Shown here: piece after piece, positions 5,523 through 8,672 of the stretch | Layout of the letters: each line of letters opens with the position of its first letter | Position numbering within the stretch: position 1 is the stretch's first letter | From: Clostridia bacterium | GTDB taxonomy: Bacteria; Bacillota; Clostridia; Oscillospirales; CAG-272 | Length of the DNA: 8,672 bases | Assembly: GCA_017461825.1 (NCBI GenBank) | Contig: JAFTXB010000213.1 | Coordinates: forward strand, 1-8,672 | Direction: 5' to 3' | Position numbers and translations under genes: made by a program | Notes under the pieces: generated by a model | The model's input: the letters and a program-made list of their open reading frames with translations, nothing else | What the model was told of the DNA's origin: nothing | Database searches by the model: none

Positions 5523-6578
5523 TCACATCATTTTAAATTGTTCCATAAGAGGTAACAACGCCCTAAAAAAGCGATAAAAGCCGAGGTCATTCGGATGAGT
5601 TCCGTCAACAGTACAAGTATCATACTCATCTCCTGCAAAAACTGAAGCACCATCCAAAAAATATACGTTACAATCTCCCTCGCTCACAGCATTCTGATAA
5701 CTCTTCATAACGATATTTCTACGTGCTCTGTCATCGGCACGATTCCAATAATCAGGTCGTGAAATCATCACGTAAGGTAGATTGGGATGTTGTTTTCGAA
5801 TTGCACGATAAAGCTTTTCGTGCGTGTTTGCAAGATGTTCGAGACTTGGCGCGTTGTGATCGTAATCCGAAACGAACACCGACATCTCCAGACTTGAAAG
5901 GTACTCAATCATTGCATCCTCTGCGCAAGCACATCCTGAAAAGCCGAGATTGACGTAATCAAGGTCGAAGGCTCTTGAAAGAAGATTCTGATAGCAATTT
6001 CCGGGGCGCGAAGCACAACCGCCCTGCGTGATCGACGAGCCGTAAAACACAACGGGCAGATCATTTGAATATCTTTTGGGAGCCCTCCATTGGCTTCCTT
6101 TTTTCACGCCGATCAACAAACGCGAAACGTTGTTGTAAAGCGGAAAATTCAAAATATACTCTGTCATATTCCCCTCAACGTCGATCACAGATTCGTATCC
6201 GTTTTCGCAAGATACCGGCGGTACAAAAGATTTTACATAGCTTTGCCTGTTACTTTCTGCCACTCGGTACAGATCAAATCCGCTGATTCCCAAAAAAGGC
6301 ATATGCGTCATACGGCATTGGTGATCCCACTCGGCACGAATAGCAATATAAGGAGAATCCGTGCAAAAACGAGCACGAACACCGGCAGTGTTTCGGCAAA
6401 GCTTTTCCACTCCCATGCTGACAGTCTTCGCAATCTCGATCGGCATACGCAAATAGGGATTGGTCTCTACAGCACCATAGATCACAATCGGTTCGCTTGA
6501 TGCGTCCAACCACTTAATATCCTCTCTTTGAACAGTTCCCGGCAAAGCAAAATTGGTATCAATCCTTGCAATATCCAT
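5523..6578 (-). CDS. SGNH/GDSL-family esterase with GxDLY N-terminal domain
   Basis: A 351-residue protein. Residues 1-165 form a beta-rich N-terminal domain with the signature GFDLY at 100-104 (the GxDLY domain that pairs with the Lipase_GDSL_3 catalytic domain). Residues 174-350 are the SGNH hydrolase: block I YGSSITQGG with S182 as likely nucleophile, block II glycine in NLGFSG (G215), block III asparagine in SDYDHNA (N242), and block V DGTHPND with D325 and H328. The catalytic set is complete. Related enzymes remove acetyl or other acyl esters from sugars; this specific substrate is inferred from the hexosaminidase next door. There is no signal peptide. The start has AAGGAGA 6 bases upstream and lies 20 bases after the GH20 stop, so the two are surely co-transcribed. 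The stop overlaps the alternative GTG start of the HAD remnant. Confidence 0.92.
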   Translation of the reverse strand: MDIARIDTNFALPGTVQREDIKWLDASSEPIVIYGAVETNPYLRMPIEIAKTVSMGVEKLCRNTAGVRARFCTDSPYIAIRAEWDHQCRMTHMPFLGISGFDLYRVAESNRQSYVKSFVPPVSCENGYESVIDVEGNMTEYILNFPLYNNVSRLLIGVKKGSQWRAPKRYSNDLPVVFYGSSITQGGCASRPGNCYQNLLSRAFDLDYVNLGFSGCACAEDAMIEYLSSLEMSVFVSDYDHNAPSLEHLANTHEKLYRAIRKQHPNLPYVMISRPDYWNRADDRARRNIVMKSYQNAVSEGDCNVYFLDGASVFAGDEYDTCTVDGTHPNDLGFYRFFRALLPLMEQFKMM

Positions 6579-6598
6579 AAAGGCTCTCCTTGTGCGGA

Positions 6599-8221
6599 TT
6601 ATTCTACGTGATTATGATGAATAACATTGACGGTTGCCGTGAGCGGTGCCTTGTTGTAATTAAAGCTCTTTTCCTTTTCTCCATAAGGCAACAGTGTTTC
6701 CTCAAGCTCATCAATCCGATCAATCTTTCCATTAACATAGTCAAGAATACGCTGACGGCAGGCATCGGTACGGTAAAGCAGACCGCCAAGACGCATATGC
6801 TGTACGTCAAAGCCGTGGGGCTTGTTGTCGGTCATCCATTGCTTTTCAAAGGCTTTTGCGAACACACGGAGACGCCTTGCTACCTCAACGTACTCATTCT
6901 CGGCAAGCCGCTTCAGTTCTGCCTTGTCCCCTGCCTCATAGGCGTTTCGGGTACGAAGTCCCAACTCGTATTTGATCTCCATAACGTCACACAACTTGGC
7001 GGCAGTATCAAACACGTAACCGTAACGACGGCTCTTTTTTGAGGTCATGCGAAGTTTTTCGGCATACCCCTTGTATTTCTCGCCCGCTCCTTGCTTGATG
7101 GTATAGTCTAAATAGTCATTGAAGTAATCAGAATATAACATATACTTGGAGGGATTGCACGGCTTTCCTTCATAGGGGATCACGTCGTTGGGACAATCAA
7201 TCTCCATAAACTCGTCAAAATCAATTCCGCAGAACCGCTTGAATTTTTCTTTGATTTTTGCCTCATCGGTGTTTCCTTTGGCATACTCGGCAAGATAAAA
7301 CAGCGACGGCAATTGAGAGAAGTGCGAGCATTCGGCGCCGTCATCGCCCCACATGGTAAAGATCACATCCTTAATACCGTGCTTTTTGCAAGCATTAAGA
7401 GCTGGGATCATGGACTCCAAAGTAAAGCGGTTATACGGAATCAGACCGTACCAGCACCACGCGCCGCCCGCAAACCACGTTTTATTGGAAAGCTGCTTGT
7501 GATTTTCGATCATATCGCTGTAAGCCGATTCCTTGCTTTGGTAGTAATCCCAATACACGGGGATCACGGACTCGGGCAAAGACTCCACGATCTCCTTTGG
7601 CATTTCGCATTTTGGAATCATATATCTGCCGTTGTTCCACGGACGGAAATACATATCCGACCACAGCATCAACTCATAGTGATACTTTTCGGCAATCTTG
7701 CAAATACGGTCAAGGTGACGCTTCATGATCGTGTTGACCGTTTCATAGCCGTGCTTGTCAAGATGCGCACCGCGCCCAAGCATATGCGCCTCGTCCATAC
7801 CGATATGGATTTTGCGCGAAGCAAAGCACTCGGAAAGAGTTTCGAACATATGATCAATCAGCTCGTAGGTGCGCGCGTCATCGGTCAGCAAAATATCGTC
7901 ACAATCCAGCGGCACCTTCTTCCAACGGAAGGTTGCGTTGAGGTGTGCAAGAGTCTGAATACACGGGATCACCGTGATGCCAAGAGACGTGGCAAAGGCA
8001 TCGATCTCCTTCATTTCGGCTTTCGTGTAGCGTCCGCGCATATAACCGAAATAGGGTTCGCCGTCTACCTCGTAGGTGTCCTCGGTATAGAGCATCACGC
8101 AGTTATATCCCATTTTTTTGAGAAGCGGCAAAAAGCGTTTCAGACCGTCCATGCTCATCACGGCGTTGCGAGACATATCGATCATTACACCAAAGATATT
8201 AAAACTTTTTTTCATTCTCAT
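6599..8221 (-). CDS. GH20 beta-N-acetylhexosaminidase, GcnA/GH20C-like
   Basis: A 540-residue protein. Residues 8-330 match the GH20 TIM barrel of the cytosolic GcnA/GH20C type, with the catalytic Asp-Glu pair D143-E144 in HIGMDEAHMLGRG and supporting aromatic motifs LWSDMYFRPW (186-195), PVYWDYY (221-227) and MWGDDGAE (290-297). The rest is a helical C-terminal domain like the one attached to GH20C enzymes. The family removes terminal GlcNAc or GalNAc by substrate-assisted catalysis. There is no signal peptide, so it should act on imported oligosaccharides. The ATG at 8219..8221 is preceded by AGAGGAG 4 bases upstream; another ATG two codons later is less well placed. It leads the GDSL gene by 20 bases. 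A terminator-like hairpin ends only 15 bases before its start, so its expression needs read-through or relief of attenuation, unless a promoter lies within the hairpin. Confidence 0.94.
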   Translation of the reverse strand: MRMKKSFNIFGVMIDMSRNAVMSMDGLKRFLPLLKKMGYNCVMLYTEDTYEVDGEPYFGYMRGRYTKAEMKEIDAFATSLGITVIPCIQTLAHLNATFRWKKVPLDCDDILLTDDARTYELIDHMFETLSECFASRKIHIGMDEAHMLGRGAHLDKHGYETVNTIMKRHLDRICKIAEKYHYELMLWSDMYFRPWNNGRYMIPKCEMPKEIVESLPESVIPVYWDYYQSKESAYSDMIENHKQLSNKTWFAGGAWCWYGLIPYNRFTLESMIPALNACKKHGIKDVIFTMWGDDGAECSHFSQLPSLFYLAEYAKGNTDEAKIKEKFKRFCGIDFDEFMEIDCPNDVIPYEGKPCNPSKYMLYSDYFNDYLDYTIKQGAGEKYKGYAEKLRMTSKKSRRYGYVFDTAAKLCDVMEIKYELGLRTRNAYEAGDKAELKRLAENEYVEVARRLRVFAKAFEKQWMTDNKPHGFDVQHMRLGGLLYRTDACRQRILDYVNGKIDRIDELEETLLPYGEKEKSFNYNKAPLTATVNVIHHNHVE

Positions 8222-8225
8222 TTTT

Positions 8226-8232
8226 CTCCTCT
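8226..8232 (-). promoter_or_regulatory. Ribosome-binding site of the GH20 gene
   Basis: AGAGGAG on the minus strand, 4 bases before the ATG at 8219..8221. It begins five bases after the T run of the upstream hairpin, which leaves no room for a promoter in between. Confidence 0.7.
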
Positions 8233-8236
8233 TTTT

Positions 8237-8278
8237 AAAAACAGCCCCAATTGCAAGTGAAGCGCCTACAATCGGGGC
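8237..8278 (-). terminator. Intrinsic terminator or attenuator between the EEP gene and the GH20 gene
   Basis: On the minus strand GCCCCGATTG (8278-8269) pairs with CAATTGGGGC (8253-8244) over ten positions with one G-U pair. The loop has 15 bases and the stem is followed by TGTTTTT. It starts 6 bases after the EEP stop codon, as a terminator of that gene should. Because the GH20 ribosome-binding site follows at once, it could instead act as a partial terminator that lowers expression of the downstream genes. Confidence 0.75.
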
Positions 8279-8284
8279 ATTTTA

Positions 8285-8672
8285 TTATGAAGCTTTTTTT
8301 ACTTTTAGATCTGCGAAAATAGAAAAATGGTCGGAAGCATATCTGGCTTGATCATTTTCAATCGTACCGCCATTAACCTTTTCAAAACCGTTCCCGTAAT
8401 AAATGTGATCTATATCCCATGAAACAGCGCGTTCAAGCCCACTGTTTTCCAAGAAGAATTTACTGGAGCTTGCGTGGGCAACTGCATTATAGTCCCCCAT
8501 AGTAACAACAGGCACATCGTATTTTGAAAGAAGCGTATTGATAACCTCTATCATATGAGTAGCCTCACCTATACGAGCGTCTTCACCATCAATAGAAAAA
8601 TGACACCCGACCACAGCAAATCGAGTTTGATCTGCAAGATCCTCAAAAACAGCCCAAATATAAACTCGATTA
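8285..8672 (-). CDS. Endonuclease/exonuclease/phosphatase (EEP) family hydrolase, C-terminal part (5' end outside window)
   Basis: The visible 128 residues enter at the right edge (NRVYIWAVFEDLADQTRFAV) and end KVKKAS. They hold the second half of the EEP fold: VVGCHFS (residues 20-26, with the conserved His), MGDYNA at 58-63 (the GDxN motif), DHIYY at 88-92, and SDHFSIFADL at 113-122 (the catalytic SDH). These are metal-dependent phosphodiesterase residues of the DNase I/sphingomyelinase-like fold. Copies of this type beside glycoside hydrolases usually act on small phosphodiesters or sugars rather than DNA, but the substrate cannot be read here. The frame continues upstream of the first GTG/ATG candidates without a stop, so the real start lies outside. 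A terminator-like hairpin follows directly, then the GH20 gene 63 bases on. Confidence 0.9.
   Translation of the reverse strand, partial: NRVYIWAVFEDLADQTRFAVVGCHFSIDGEDARIGEATHMIEVINTLLSKYDVPVVTMGDYNAVAHASSSKFFLENSGLERAVSWDIDHIYYGNGFEKVNGGTIENDQARYASDHFSIFADLKVKKAS

Noticed and set aside
7313..8260. Plus-strand open frame (315 codons) opposite the GH20 gene
   Set aside because: It is antisense to the catalytic domain of an unmistakable GH20 enzyme, with no recognisable motifs of its own.

Overview
The window looks like a piece of a gut-type Firmicutes (Clostridia, perhaps Oscillospiraceae- or Christensenellales-like) chromosome. This rests on the Shine-Dalgarno sites (AGGAGA, GAGG, AGAGGAG), the moderate GC content, and proteins that resemble clostridial cytosolic sugar-processing families. 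No rRNA, tRNA, CRISPR array or insertion sequence was seen. Every gene I accept lies on the minus strand, so transcription runs from the right end of the window to the left.

Right to middle (8672 down to 3451) is one compact catabolic cluster. In transcription order it holds: the C-terminal part of an endonuclease/exonuclease/phosphatase (EEP) family hydrolase; an intrinsic-terminator-like hairpin; a GH20 beta-N-acetylhexosaminidase of the GcnA/GH20C type; a two-domain SGNH/GDSL esterase with the GxDLY motif; a HAD phosphatase reduced to its N-terminal third; a calcineurin-like metallophosphoesterase; and a phosphoglucomutase/phosphomannomutase pseudogene. From the GDSL gene onward the genes overlap by 4 to 14 bases, so they were built to be co-translated. 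No accepted protein with a visible N-terminus has a signal peptide, so the enzymes probably act in the cytosol on imported material.

After a 177-bp gap with a long palindrome comes a fused enzyme (1612..3273): an N-terminal nitrilase-superfamily amidase domain followed by a glycerophosphodiester phosphodiesterase (GDPD) domain. A strong terminator with a UUCG loop closes this unit at about 1537..1578. Hexosaminidase, esterase, three kinds of phosphoesterase and an amidase side by side suggest, by inference only, salvage of a phosphate-containing amino-sugar glycan or glycerophospho-conjugate.

Left end (1 to about 1536): a gene-poor stretch rich in short direct and inverted repeats, then a ParB/Spo0J-type DNA-binding protein and the start of a small unknown gene coupled to it. 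A ParB of this kind, with no ParA beside it, is typical of integrative or plasmid-like elements, so the boundary of a mobile element may fall between the terminator and parB.

The most unusual points are the nitrilase-GDPD fusion, the doubly damaged phosphomutase (amber codon plus an internal deletion at a short repeat) next to a similarly shortened HAD gene, the terminator hairpin pressed against the GH20 ribosome-binding site, and the repeat cluster upstream of parB.
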